From Rahnella laticis (GTDB lineage Bacteria > Pseudomonadota > Gammaproteobacteria > Enterobacterales > Enterobacteriaceae), in assembly GCF_015644585.1 (NCBI RefSeq), contig NZ_JADOBI010000003.1:186001-250000 (forward strand): DNA of 64,000 nt. The letters run 5' to 3'. Shown here piece after piece: positions 18,139-27,254 of the stretch. The translations under genes and the position numbers were made by a program. The notes under the pieces are model-generated. The model was not told the origin of the DNA and did not search any database. It worked only from the letters and a program-made list of their open reading frames with translations. The number at the start of each line of letters is the position of its first letter. The stretch's first letter is position 1.

Positions 18139-18744
18139 CTACTCAGGTAGTAACGTGATCCTGTTGGATCCCAGAATGGCAACTTGTAAAACATGGGTCT
18201 GAAAAGCATCTATACATGCTGACATATCCCCGAGCACCCTAAACTCAACCGGCTCAACAAGTTTGCCATCATCTGAAAATCCGCAGGTCAATGCCGACTT
18301 TTTTACCAGCAGTGCAACACTGTTACCGTAATCTTCGCTCAGAGATTTTTCGTCCCAGTCGTCATCATTGATCACCGCATTGATCCAGCCCTGTGATTTA
18401 AGCTGTTCAATAGCGTAAGTCAGCCGGTATAAATCCGACTGAGCAGGCACCGGCCCTGTGCAGGATGTCCACAGATACTCCAGACGGTTGAATAAGCTGG
18501 CGGCAATGCCTTTCTTGCGTCCCAATGCCAGTAAACCCGCAATATCGGGTGCAACGGTGCGCGGAAAGCGTTTTTGCTTTTGCGCCACGGCGAGCCAGCG
18601 CAGCAAAAACGTATGGGCAGCCAGCGGAGATCCCGCCTGACCGTCCTGCTGAGCGGTACGCAATGCAACAAGTCCGCACCAGGCAAAATGCGCCAGGTCA
18701 GCGACGGTGTGTTCGGGTGATACAGAAGGAGGGGCTTTTTTCAT
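18139..18744 (-). CDS. DUF2913-type protein of unknown function
   Basis: 201 aa, soluble, no signal peptide. The block with AWCGLVALRTAQQDG, FLLRWLAVAQKQKRFPRTVA and LEYLWTSCTGP followed by DLYRLTYAIEQL matches my memory of the DUF2913 family, small proteins found in mobile or accessory regions of Gammaproteobacteria. Function is unknown. It is a single gene between dsdA and a glycosyltransferase, transcribed leftward, with an ATG at 18744. Family name from recall; not verified by search. Confidence 0.65.
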   Translation of the reverse strand: MKKAPPSVSPEHTVADLAHFAWCGLVALRTAQQDGQAGSPLAAHTFLLRWLAVAQKQKRFPRTVAPDIAGLLALGRKKGIAASLFNRLEYLWTSCTGPVPAQSDLYRLTYAIEQLKSQGWINAVINDDDWDEKSLSEDYGNSVALLVKKSALTCGFSDDGKLVEPVEFRVLGDMSACIDAFQTHVLQVAILGSNRITLLPE

Positions 18745-18885
18745 AGGTTAGTGAGTATACCGTGGAACATTCGACAGGCAAATGCGGGTCTCTGCACCAC
18801 TGCGGCACAATGTTCGCGGTAACGCCTCCCGTACTCTCCCTGATACGATATTTACATCGGGATAACTTTCTGCTAACAGACCGGT

Positions 18886-19845
18886 TTACGAAAGCTTAAC
18901 CCAAAGCTTCACCAGAAAAAAAACATCGCTGATACTGCTTATCCCACGGGCCAGACTGACCTTCGATATACGGCGGCTGAAATCCGCTTTCAATGCGGGC
19001 CTGTTATGCACATGATTCCGGTACAGTCCCAAAAAATGACGGGCTTCCCTCAGTGCATGGCGGTACAGAAATAAACTAACCGCCTTATTTGACTTCAATT
19101 CCGCCAGACGAATGATTTCTGCAACCACGTCGATATAACTCTGTGCCCTGACGTCATAGTAGTCATGCCGGTGGGTGATCGAAGCGGCATTGATCCGGTA
19201 GGTATAGTCTTTGAGATCCGACAGATAAAACCGACCGTTCGCCACCGCGAGATCCAACGTCCAGAGAATATCTTTGTGGCTTTTCCCGGTCTGGAAATGC
19301 AGCGCGTTGCCTTTGGCGTAGGATGACCTGACAATCTGCAACCACAGGTAGTGGGGCCATTCGCGTTGCGTCACGCAGTGGCGTATCCATTCATGCCCGG
19401 ATAAGGAGTGTCCATAGGGTTGCTTCGTGTGTACGGCAGCTCTGGAAGTTCCGGCACCGGTGCGCCAGGCATTGAAGATCACCACGTCGGCCTGGGTTTT
19501 TATCGCGGTCTGCCAGCGTGCAAAGATGAATCCCTCTTCAGCATCATCATCTGCATCCAGAAATATCACCCACTCACCACGGTGGATCGCCAACGCGGCA
19601 TTGCGTGCTGCATAGACACCCTGATTTTCCTGCTCAATGAGAATAATTCGGCCGTCGCGCATACCCTGAATAATACTGCCGGTACCATCGGTAGAACCGT
19701 CATTAACGATGATAAGTTCGATAGCGATACGGGTTTCGCTGAGGATATTGGTGATAAGACTACTGAGGGTATCTGCGGCGTTAAAAACAGGGATAATGAC
19801 GCTGACCTCGATCACGGCCTGCTGATTTTGCTGAATGAACGCCAT
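18886..19845 (-). CDS. Family 2 glycosyltransferase (GT-A fold)
   Basis: 319 aa. The N-terminal GT2 domain is complete: VSVIIPVFNAADTLSSLI, ELIIVNDGSTDGT (first Asp pair), NQGVYAARNAAL and VIFLDADDDAEEGF containing the metal-binding DxD near residue 98. The C-terminal ~140 residues are helical and less conserved (WTLDLAVANGRFYLSD). It likely transfers a sugar to a surface polysaccharide or lipid acceptor, but no other glycan gene is nearby, so donor and acceptor are unknown. Its ATG directly abuts the stop of the small zinc-ribbon gene upstream (TAA-ATG), so both are one transcript. Confidence 0.85.
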   Translation of the reverse strand: MAFIQQNQQAVIEVSVIIPVFNAADTLSSLITNILSETRIAIELIIVNDGSTDGTGSIIQGMRDGRIILIEQENQGVYAARNAALAIHRGEWVIFLDADDDAEEGFIFARWQTAIKTQADVVIFNAWRTGAGTSRAAVHTKQPYGHSLSGHEWIRHCVTQREWPHYLWLQIVRSSYAKGNALHFQTGKSHKDILWTLDLAVANGRFYLSDLKDYTYRINAASITHRHDYYDVRAQSYIDVVAEIIRLAELKSNKAVSLFLYRHALREARHFLGLYRNHVHNRPALKADFSRRISKVSLARGISSISDVFFLVKLWVKLS

Positions 19846-19995
19846 TTAATCTTTGTGCCTTTTGACCGGGATTTCTCTTCTTTCTCGGATTTCCAATTGA
19901 ATATCGTATAAGCATTCCTCACAGATCTCTTTATCCAGCGCGAATAACCGTTCGATGAAGTTTCTTTTTTTATTACAGCGGGCACATCTTTTCAT
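19846..19995 (-). CDS. Small zinc-ribbon-like protein coupled to the GT2 gene
   Basis: About 49 aa from the ATG at 19995, which follows GAAGAG at 6 bases; the frame stays open upstream to 20178 (110 codons) but that part looks non-coding. Two CxxC pairs (RCARCNKK and CEECLYD) suggest a zinc ribbon, ending in a basic tail (RRREIPVKRHKD-like). The stop touches the GT2 start codon. Function unknown; tight coupling suggests a partner of the glycosyltransferase. Confidence 0.5.
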   Translation of the reverse strand: MKRCARCNKKRNFIERLFALDKEICEECLYDIQLEIRERREIPVKRHKD

Positions 19996-20210
19996 TTTCA
20001 TCTCTTCACGGCTGCATCGTTCAAGCATGGTGGCCTGGTGTTGGCGTACTAATCTGAAGCAATAAAGGTTAACTGAGGGACGATTTGTTTCTGGCATCCC
20101 TGCAGTGATGGCGTAGCAAGCCCCACAGCTGTAATACGCCGCGATGCAAAGCCATTTTTCGTCATCAATGGAAGCCAAGGATAACCAGAGAGATTGCTGA
20201 AAAGATAATC

Positions 20211-20254
20211 GTTTTTATAGATCGATAATTCGATTTCGATCGTTATCGCCAATC
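20211..20254. repeat. GATCG-rich motif, left copy flanking the alpA-yfjIJ module
   Basis: The segment atagatcgataattcgatt followed by tcgatcgttatcgcc (about 20218-20251) shares GA(A)TTTC(G)ATCGTTATC with the segment at 25258-25306, on the other side of the YfjJ-AlpA-YfjI block. It lies 30 bases downstream of the YfjJ-like stop. It may be a replication or attachment sequence of the element, or chance similarity of GATC-rich DNA. Confidence 0.3.
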
Positions 20255-20286
20255 AATGTACTGGTATGCGAGCAGGCAGCGGGTTT

Positions 20287-21357
20287 CTAATCTGGTTTGG
20301 AAATACCGGCTGACTTGCTCCCCGTTGTTTCAACAGCCAACCGTGGCCGCCCACGCTTTTTCCCCTGTCGTACAACGTATTCACTGCGCCCAAACGTACG
20401 AGCTCCTTTGGGTAACGTCAGTCGTACAGCCGTATCTACTTTAGCCAAGTATGTTATTGCTTTCTTTAATGCGTTACGTTTTGTATGGTCTGTATAATGG
20501 ATATCACCGATCCCTGACTGGTCGTAGCTATTGGCAATCGCATTACAATTAAAGTACAGCCCTTTACCCTCGGTAATCTCATTTATCCAGAACTCACCAA
20601 TTCGACGAGCTAATATAACATCAGCTCGAGCTTTGCTTGCGTCAAATAAGAAGCAGGTATGGTAATGGAAACCTTTGTATTGCCCGTACTCAAGTTTCCA
20701 GATGTACCCCAGGCAGTGTTCAAATAAGGAATGTAACTGAACACGTTTAAATAAACGTTTTCGATGTAACCGCGTCATGTCGGCGCAGACGACATTATTC
20801 TTCACAATGGCTTTCTGATATGAGAGATCTACACGGATAACCAGCAACCGGGAGTGATGCTCAAATAAGTGATCAACGTAAGCTAATGCACCTGACAGGT
20901 TCTTACCGGCGGCCCTCTGGAAATAACGTAGCTTCCGCTTATGTGAGGCGGATCTCACTTCTGTTCTGAATAATTTCAACCAGCTGTTTATTAAATCAGC
21001 TTCGTGAGGTGATGTATTCCATAATGCCAGCATCTCTGGCAGGTTATGTGTTTTGAACGTCGTACTAAATAACTGTATCGTTGGGTGTAATTGCTGATGC
21101 TCACCGATACCATTTTCCAGTACAGTTAATCCACCCACAGCTTCCTCAAGGAGATCGCCAGTTTTTGTTTTCTTATAGCTTTCTGTCTTGGTAATCCCGA
21201 ATGCTCCAGCTTCGGATTTGACAATTTTATTTAAAATTGAGAGTAACCTGCACTGTTGTTGTACAGTATCAAGGTCATCGTTGACCATGAGTGTAGTATC
21301 ACGGTCAGCTAAATGCATACTGGTTGATTCAACATCAAAATAGCTGTCAGTAAACAT
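20287..21357 (-). CDS. yfjJ: Inovirus Gp2 / YagK-YfjJ domain protein (Rep-like)
   Basis: 356 aa. The C-terminal half holds the YagK/YfjJ domain: VIRVDLSYQKAIV (~175), the HUH-like KGFHYHTCFLFD (~235-246), GEFWINEITEGKG and GDIHYTDHTKRNALKKAITYLAK. The family is related to rolling-circle initiators of filamentous phages and occurs in P4/CP4-type satellites. The extreme C-terminus (KKRGRPRLAVE) contains an AT-hook-like GRP core. It would act on DNA in replication or mobilisation of the element. Longer than E. coli YfjJ (208 aa). The gene symbol marks family membership only. Order with AlpA and YfjI-like is as in CP4-57. Confidence 0.72.
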   Translation of the reverse strand: MFTDSYFDVESTSMHLADRDTTLMVNDDLDTVQQQCRLLSILNKIVKSEAGAFGITKTESYKKTKTGDLLEEAVGGLTVLENGIGEHQQLHPTIQLFSTTFKTHNLPEMLALWNTSPHEADLINSWLKLFRTEVRSASHKRKLRYFQRAAGKNLSGALAYVDHLFEHHSRLLVIRVDLSYQKAIVKNNVVCADMTRLHRKRLFKRVQLHSLFEHCLGYIWKLEYGQYKGFHYHTCFLFDASKARADVILARRIGEFWINEITEGKGLYFNCNAIANSYDQSGIGDIHYTDHTKRNALKKAITYLAKVDTAVRLTLPKGARTFGRSEYVVRQGKKRGRPRLAVETTGSKSAGISKPD

Positions 21358-21797
21358 AATAATGTTTTTCCTGTTTCAACGTCATTAGACATAATGATAA
21401 TGTTTGACGAAGGTAACCATTCCTGGTTACCTCCATGCCAATATTAAAGGTGTTATTATCTCGTCCTCTATAAGGTGGGTTTCATAAAGAGAATTAGATG
21501 AGTGCTCTTGATGGTTAAATTATTGGTTGGTTATTGAGTTAATAATAGTTTCAATGGCTAATTAACATAATCAATGCTATGCATGATTACTATCAAATAA
21601 CAACATGATTAATATTATTAATAATATAAGAACCATTATTGCTCTACTTTTAGCATCACACCCATGAACCTATGTTGTAAATATAATGCCAGTAGGACAC
21701 TTGTTTCAATACACACATACTTATCGATTATATCGAGAAAGTTAGTGTTCCTTTTTTTAGGCGATATCTGTGCCTGGATAGGCAAGCTTTCTCCTTA
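21358..21797. other. AT-rich gap between YfjJ-like and AlpA genes
   Basis: 440 bases, clearly AT-rich, with no supported open frame. A short palindromic TTATCGATTATATCGA-like patch lies near 21721-21740. It presumably holds the promoter of the YfjJ-like gene. Confidence 0.35.
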
Positions 21798-22031
21798 TCA
21801 GGATGCCTTCACTTCCTGAGGCAACCTATCCAGCCACTCCTGAAATTCACTGAGGCGCCAACGACTGGAGCGCCCAATTTTCAATGGTTTTGGGAATAAG
21901 TTGTTATTCATTAGCTTATAGATATATGCCTTTGAAAATCCTGTTTTTTCACAGATAAATTTCAAATCAACCAGCTTGAACCGCTGCTCATCTTTCTGAT
22001 ATTCGTTTTGCTGCTTTTTATCTATCATCAT
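21798..22031 (-). CDS. alpA: AlpA-family transcriptional activator
   Basis: 77 aa with the AlpA/MerR-like winged HTH: FKLVDLKFICEKTGFSKAYIYKLM followed by NLFPKPLKIGRSSRWRLSEFQEWLD. In CP4-57 AlpA activates the integrase/excisionase of the prophage. Here no integrase is visible, so its target may be lost or outside the window. It has a 10-20 residue charged N-terminal extension (MMIDKKQQNEYQKDEQ). It lies between the YfjJ-like gene and an unknown gene, all leftward. Confidence 0.88.
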   Translation of the reverse strand: MMIDKKQQNEYQKDEQRFKLVDLKFICEKTGFSKAYIYKLMNNNLFPKPLKIGRSSRWRLSEFQEWLDRLPQEVKAS

Positions 22032-22141
22032 TTTGCCCTTGTTGTGTTTTCAGAGCACTACAATAAGCAACAGCATCAATGAAGTAATGATAAAAATTTT
22101 TTTGTAAAAAAGAACGTTGACATAAGTATATTAGTATGAAC

Positions 22142-23161
22142 TCAAGGTGCTTTATCCTGTAATTCATCTAGGCTGATATCATAATGCCCTGTCTTATCGT
22201 CAAGTGCGTCCAGTAACGGTAAAAGCGTTCCCTGGCCCAGCACCTTTTCAAGCGTCCTAAGAACGCCTTTATTGAATTTACTCCAGTCAAATCCGGTAAT
22301 GCTATCTGAACATTCTACGGGGAGTCCTTCAAGCAGGTTAAAAATTTGCCTTAATGGCAATCGCTTTTTTTCTTTGACCTGCCAGATAATCAGATCCATT
22401 AACGGAAGAATTTTATGCAATTTAATATCTAATATCTTCCTTCTGGTGAGTTTCTTGTGTGGACGCAGTTCTGCAAGTATCTTTTCGAACGCAGTAATGA
22501 GTTGAGCTTCACTGAAGGAAAGATCAACAGACAGATAAAGTTGTTCTATTCCATGATTTTTTGACTGAATGGTGGTTAATGTTGTTTCATTAGTGATGTC
22601 TTCTTTTTTCAAAAATCCAGTATAGCAAGGGTGTGACGTATTTGCATAAATAGGCACAGTGATAATTTCAGTTGATGAGGTGGCATGATAGCAATCATGG
22701 ATATCGCTGATATTCAATTCTCGTACCGGTATGTTGGAACGGACCTGATCGAGTGTAATAAATTTCAACTCGCCACTGTCAGATATTTCAACTTCCTCTT
22801 CCATTTTATTAGCTAGAGATATAATTCGCGGGTCATCATGATCATAAACAAAGTAATTATTTATAGTGGGATGACCGGTTATTATATCAGAATAAATTTT
22901 ATCAAATATCGATGCAGATACAATGCCGTAGCTACCTTCTGTATACGCAACATTCGCTGAATCAACCCTCGCTATCAACTCACAAATAAGTTCTTTGAAA
23001 GGGATTCTGTTTGTAAACTGATAATTTTTTATGTCAAACCAATCTACATCCTCCTGTGAGGCATTGTATTTCTCACACTTTGCACGAGACAGAACCTGAT
23101 GGTAATAGCTCTTTTCCTCCGTGTCCCTAGCAACATTTGTATCCTTTATTTCGTCCTTCAT
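22142..23161 (-). CDS. Unknown mobile-element protein (possibly DUF6387-like)
   Basis: 339 aa, soluble, acidic. ATG at 23161 follows AAGGAGAAC, an excellent ribosome site. Early segment DVDWFDIKNYQF resembles the W-F-D-L-E-N-Y start of DUF6387 proteins often next to alpA in enterobacterial islands; that assignment is from memory and tentative. The C-terminal third (LRPHKKLTRRKILDIKLHKILPLMDLIIW in part) looks helical and may bind nucleic acid or protein. No enzymatic motif seen. Genes of unknown role at this position in P4-like satellites are sometimes anti-phage systems, but nothing in the sequence shows that here. Confidence 0.6.
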   Translation of the reverse strand: MKDEIKDTNVARDTEEKSYYHQVLSRAKCEKYNASQEDVDWFDIKNYQFTNRIPFKELICELIARVDSANVAYTEGSYGIVSASIFDKIYSDIITGHPTINNYFVYDHDDPRIISLANKMEEEVEISDSGELKFITLDQVRSNIPVRELNISDIHDCYHATSSTEIITVPIYANTSHPCYTGFLKKEDITNETTLTTIQSKNHGIEQLYLSVDLSFSEAQLITAFEKILAELRPHKKLTRRKILDIKLHKILPLMDLIIWQVKEKKRLPLRQIFNLLEGLPVECSDSITGFDWSKFNKGVLRTLEKVLGQGTLLPLLDALDDKTGHYDISLDELQDKAP

Positions 23162-23347
23162 ATGTTCTCCTTATTGAACAGAAGTAGCATTATTTCGAGT
23201 GGAATTATATTGCAAAAATAAAAATAAAGGGGTGTTAATCACCTCATCATTCTCATTTAAAGCGGCTAAATTTGCTAAGTTAAGCAGATTTAGCAGCTTT
23301 ATGGGCTCTATGTTAATCTAGATTGGTTAAATTTGCCGTTTACTGCT

Positions 23348-24793
23348 TTACCACCTGAAATCATAAGGAGCGATAAGCATCGTTCTGCCGTTATGTGCAA
23401 TCGCTACCCGGTAGTTACTCTGCAGGTGCTCTAGTGCCGGCTGCAACCGACCCGGCCTGCGAAGCTGATTTGGCACCCTGGGGCTCATCCAGCTTCTCGT
23501 TATGGGCTGACCGTTATTATCCATAAAACGCTCATGCAGCCATCGCCATAACAGATCTGCATCCTGAACATATTGCGGTTGCTCGGGTTGAGTGCCAAAC
23601 AAACAAAGTGCTTCCTTGAGATACCACTCACTGACCTTCTGCGCATCCAGTAAGGTTTTTTCCGCGATGCAGCCTTCATCACCATTAAAGTAGTGGAACA
23701 AGGCAGCAAGACGCGCCACTTTATTTCCTTCTTTAGAGGCAAAATCGCGCAGGGAATAATAGCGGCCATTCTCAGCCATTTCCCGCTCAAGATAGTCACC
23801 TATATCCCCCCATCGAAGCTGTGCTTCTGGCGTGAAAGTCAGTTTTTGACGGTCAGAAAGGGCCTTTGTTTCTGTTTTATGGGCATAATCCTCTATCAGT
23901 TGTTGCAGACGCCGATGGTACGGGGCCAGCAATTGTTGATACCCTTCCAGAGTAGAGCCGGTACGTGTACCAATAGTGCTATCAGGGCTAGCGAAAAAGA
24001 ACCTTGCCAGAAAACCACTTCCCCGTGCCTGCTGCTGTGCGCGCTTGAAATACTTACGTAACGGGGCATCCTGCACCATCAGACTCGCGCTCAGTCTGGC
24101 ACCGTGGACACTAAAACTCTCAGAACAACGGCGGGAGACAGTAAACGGTGCGCCATCCCACAGGTCGTTAAGCAGCCCCAGATTCTGTATTGCCTGTCCT
24201 CCCAGAATGATATCCCCCTCTGCGGAGTGTAAGCCTATTGAGCCTCCCCCTTTATACAACTGATATTGCAACGCAGCAGGAGTGATATCGCTGGCTAATA
24301 ATTGTATCCGGAAAGGTTCCTGCGGAATGGTTTCCCGGTGCGCCCTGATGCTTTCTTTAATCTCCTCTGTTGGCTGGTTTTTTTTGACCTGTTTATTCAG
24401 TTTACTTTTCAGTGCCTTAAGTTCCTCCTCCCATATCTCCCGTTCAGTCTCATACTGCTGAATCGCATTGCCATACCGAATCCCGGCTTCACGCTCGAAC
24501 TCATGTATTGGGGCCATAAAAAGCTTATCCACCGTAGACTTACGTTCTCCAGATTCCGCTACAGTGCAAAAATTGCTTGAAACAGGAAATGTCAGTCCTT
24601 CAGCCGGACTGACATCCGTTAATCCCTGGCAAAGCAGAGAAACCGGTGCCATTGCGGAAGCAAAAATCAACGGCAGGGGGGCTTTTGTTTTGCTGGCAGC
24701 GCCAATAATCGCTTCACGGATCAGGTTTGGTACAGACTTTAAGGGAAACTGCGGCCCTTCATTTAAGGTAGCTAATGGATAAATACTGTTCAC
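23348..24793 (-). CDS. yfjI: YfjI/DUF3987-family primase-helicase-like protein
   Basis: 481 aa, close to E. coli YfjI in length (469 aa). DUF3987 features: IREAIIGAASKTKAPLPLIF near the N-terminus, a P-loop-like AESGERKSTVDKLF (~78-91), a charged coiled-coil-like insertion (~115-150, ETEREIWEEELKALKSKLNK in part), and LSASLMVQDAPLRKYF plus ARGSGFLARFFFA near 235-265. The fold is related to P4-type primase/helicases, so a role in element replication is likely. Family partner of AlpA and YfjJ, as in CP4-57. Confidence 0.8.
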   Translation of the reverse strand: MNSIYPLATLNEGPQFPLKSVPNLIREAIIGAASKTKAPLPLIFASAMAPVSLLCQGLTDVSPAEGLTFPVSSNFCTVAESGERKSTVDKLFMAPIHEFEREAGIRYGNAIQQYETEREIWEEELKALKSKLNKQVKKNQPTEEIKESIRAHRETIPQEPFRIQLLASDITPAALQYQLYKGGGSIGLHSAEGDIILGGQAIQNLGLLNDLWDGAPFTVSRRCSESFSVHGARLSASLMVQDAPLRKYFKRAQQQARGSGFLARFFFASPDSTIGTRTGSTLEGYQQLLAPYHRRLQQLIEDYAHKTETKALSDRQKLTFTPEAQLRWGDIGDYLEREMAENGRYYSLRDFASKEGNKVARLAALFHYFNGDEGCIAEKTLLDAQKVSEWYLKEALCLFGTQPEQPQYVQDADLLWRWLHERFMDNNGQPITRSWMSPRVPNQLRRPGRLQPALEHLQSNYRVAIAHNGRTMLIAPYDFRW

Positions 24794-25435
24794 AATATCT
24801 CCTCTGTGTTTTTAGGTAATGAATAGTGCCTCCTGAATCTATTGAAAGCATTCACTGTATTTATTACAAGCAATTATCGCTGACGATTTTCAGTCGATTA
24901 CGCCTATTGATTTCTGTAGACAAAGAGAGATGTCCATAGAATTAAGCAAGTTTTTTGAGTTATTTTTATAACATATAACTCTATTTTTCGGATTAGCAAT
25001 GATTTTTCTATTCATTGAAAAAGGGTATAAGTGGAGACGGGGAATTAGAAGTTACAATTACCTTCCTTGCGTATTTGATTTAATGAATCATTTTCAACTA
25101 CTCTGTTTCAGAAACTTTTAAGATATATATTACCCTCATGAATCCATGGCCTATATATACGCTCTGAGGACGTTTTAATGAAGGGAGATAATATTTGTCT
25201 GGACTCTTAAAATGTTGGGTTAATAAATTAATGGCTTCGATAAATATGCTTGCTCAATGACGATCGATTTTGTCGATCGGTACGATCGAATTTCATCGTT
25301 ATCCCCCGCATTTTTGTGGTTATAGAATCCTCTGGGCTTTCTGCGACCCTGAAGGTTTTATTCAAAATCATCGCTTTAAATAAATATCTCTGGCACGGAG
25401 GCTGACACCTCACGCTGTCTGATAAGGAGCAAGAA
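24794..25435. other. Gap with GATCG repeat, right copy
   Basis: 640 bases, AT-rich, without a supported gene. Near its right end (25258-25306) GATCG occurs repeatedly (cgatcgattttgtcgatcg is an imperfect palindrome), followed by GAATTTCATCGTTATCCCCC, resembling the motif near 20218-20251. It separates the leftward replication-like genes from the rightward accessory run, so it may hold divergent promoters or an origin. Confidence 0.4.
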
Positions 25436-25900
25436 ATGGATAAAAAACGAATATACGCATCACTACTGGCTTGCACATTGTTACCCACGACTGCACTGGC
25501 ATTCGGAAACGCTGATGCCTGGACGAGTGGCTGGGGTCAGGGCGTTTCTGAGTTTGTCATTAAAGGAAAAGGTCAGTCGCAGCTGTACCTCGCCTGTGAA
25601 GACGAAGGCACGAGGCCTGCCACCATTATCTTCAAGGACGTCAGGGGACATCAGACCAGTATAGACGAAGGAAAAACGCTTCAGGTCCAGATTGACAGGG
25701 AGGAAGCCATTGATATCAGCGACTCCGACAGCCGCGTCGGTGACAGTAATCTCACTCTGGCCTGGAATGCCATGCGAACCGGTAAGCAGGTCACCGTCTC
25801 CGGTGACGGCGTGCGTTCGGCAACATTTACGCTCAGCGGGGCCGGGAAAGTTCTGCCCGCCTTTAACACACACGGCTGCGTTTCGAAGTTTGCGTTGTAA
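25436..25900 (+). CDS. Exported protein of unknown function
   Basis: 154 aa with a good signal peptide (ASLLACTLLPTTALA, cleavage before FGNADAW) and AAGGAGCAAG before the ATG. The mature part is beta-rich; two cysteines (YLACEDEG and the C-terminal HGCVSKF) could form a disulphide. Likely periplasmic. First of four small rightward genes, all of unknown function, between the replication-like module and DUF932. Proteins of this look recur in enterobacterial islands, but I cannot assign a role. Confidence 0.65.
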   Translation: MDKKRIYASLLACTLLPTTALAFGNADAWTSGWGQGVSEFVIKGKGQSQLYLACEDEGTRPATIIFKDVRGHQTSIDEGKTLQVQIDREEAIDISDSDSRVGDSNLTLAWNAMRTGKQVTVSGDGVRSATFTLSGAGKVLPAFNTHGCVSKFAL

Positions 25901-25958
25901 CCACTCAGGTCAGGCGACTGCCTGAATTCTTATTAAATCAAGTAAGGATACACATTGT

Positions 25959-26471
25959 ATGGACGATATCTCCACCCTCAGCCAGCGTCTGGCAACTCCT
26001 ACCCTGCACTTCGTGCTGCTCACTATCGTCACCTGCGGCGTCTGGCCGCTGCTCTGGCTGTACAAAAAGCAGGACATTATCAGCGACACCACGGGGATGC
26101 CGGTTTTCGGTAACCTGTTCATCATCTGGCTGACGGTTTGCTTTGGCGTCGGACGCCAGCTGGCGGCATCGGCATCACCGGATTTAATGGGCTACGACCC
26201 GACCAGCGACACGCTGCTGGCACTGAGCGGCCTGCTGTCGCTGGCCTGCGCCGTGATGTATATCGTCTGGGCATTCAGGGCCAGAGCCGCGCTGCGTCAC
26301 TATGCGCTGACCACCTTCCGCTTTGACCTGAAGATGAATGCCTTCTATACCGTGGTGTTCAACGTCTTCTATATCACGTACTGCATCAACGATTTGCCGC
26401 AGGCGCTGGCAAAGCACCGCATCATTCATCAGCAGATTCAAACGTCTTCCGACATCCCCTCTCAGCCTTAA
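25959..26471 (+). CDS. Inner membrane protein, DUF4234-like
   Basis: 170 aa with four hydrophobic segments (LHFVLLTIVTCGVWPLLWLY, NLFIIWLTVCFGV, LALSGLLSLACAVMYIVWAF, AFYTVVFNVFYITY). The TCGVWPLLWLYK motif close to the first span and FRARAALRHY are typical of the DUF4234 family. Function unknown. It follows the exported protein by 58 bases and is probably co-transcribed. Confidence 0.65.
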   Translation: MDDISTLSQRLATPTLHFVLLTIVTCGVWPLLWLYKKQDIISDTTGMPVFGNLFIIWLTVCFGVGRQLAASASPDLMGYDPTSDTLLALSGLLSLACAVMYIVWAFRARAALRHYALTTFRFDLKMNAFYTVVFNVFYITYCINDLPQALAKHRIIHQQIQTSSDIPSQP

Positions 26472-26565
26472 CCCCGCACTTGCAGAAAAACTGCTGCGTT
26501 TTAACTGACTGCCGGTCACGGGCCGGCATTTGCATTCCGTCGTTATACTCGGAAAGGACTGCTCT

Positions 26566-26925
26566 GTGAAAATTAAACATGGGTTAATACCCGCACTGCT
26601 CTTGCTGTCCGCTCAGGCGATGGCCGCACCGGACCCGCTGATAAAAGTGGAGGCCAGCAACAGCGTTCATCCTGCCGGAACCCACTTTGTCAACGTCATC
26701 GTCACCGCACTCGATGACAGCGTGACGATCAAAAATATTGACGTTAACCGCGGTAACTGCCGAATCGATAACCAGAAGTATCTTTACTCCAGCAATAAGG
26801 AAACCATTCTGCCTGCCGCCCTGCACTACGGGCAGTCGGTCAGCGTGAACTTTTATAACAATTGCGTGGCATCTGAAGTGGTAGTCACGACCGATAAAGG
26901 CGCATGGCGTTACACCTATCACTGA
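26566..26925 (+). CDS. Small exported protein of unknown function
   Basis: 119 aa from a GTG at 26566 preceded by GGAAAGGA; a longer frame starts at 26530 but has no ribosome site. Signal peptide MKIKHGLIPALLLLSAQAMA, mature part beginning APDPLIKVEASNS. Two cysteines (GNCRI and NNCVAS) may pair. Beta-rich, probably periplasmic. Part of the same run of small island genes. Confidence 0.6.
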   Translation: MKIKHGLIPALLLLSAQAMAAPDPLIKVEASNSVHPAGTHFVNVIVTALDDSVTIKNIDVNRGNCRIDNQKYLYSSNKETILPAALHYGQSVSVNFYNNCVASEVVVTTDKGAWRYTYH

Positions 26926-27003
26926 TTGGCGCTTCTGCTTTATCCCCCTTAATAACTCCATGACCCCACGGACTGCTGCCCGGCAGTCCGGAGCACACAC
27001 CCT

Positions 27004-27216
27004 ATGACCTTTCTGAAAATGCTGGTGACCGCCCTGGGTCAGGTGCTGACCTGGTGCGGCGGGCAGCATGCCCGACAGTTTATTGAAATCCGCTTTCGTC
27101 AGGCCGGTTATGACGACGAGGCTATTGATGCCGCCAGAGAAGCCGTGACCCTGCTGGTCACCGCACTGATAACGGCGCTGATGGCACAGATACTGCACAT
27201 TCTGGACAGCCTCTGA
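27004..27216 (+). CDS. Small membrane-associated protein of unknown function
   Basis: 70 aa. N-terminal amphipathic stretch, a middle part IEIRFRQAGYDDEAIDAAREAV and a C-terminal hydrophobic segment (LLVTALITALMAQILHIL) that may be a tail anchor. Followed by a strong terminator, so it probably ends the 25436-27216 operon. Confidence 0.5.
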   Translation: MTFLKMLVTALGQVLTWCGGQHARQFIEIRFRQAGYDDEAIDAAREAVTLLVTALITALMAQILHILDSL

Positions 27217-27254
27217 CGCTACAGCGTGCTGCGACGCCTGCGTAACACACACAG

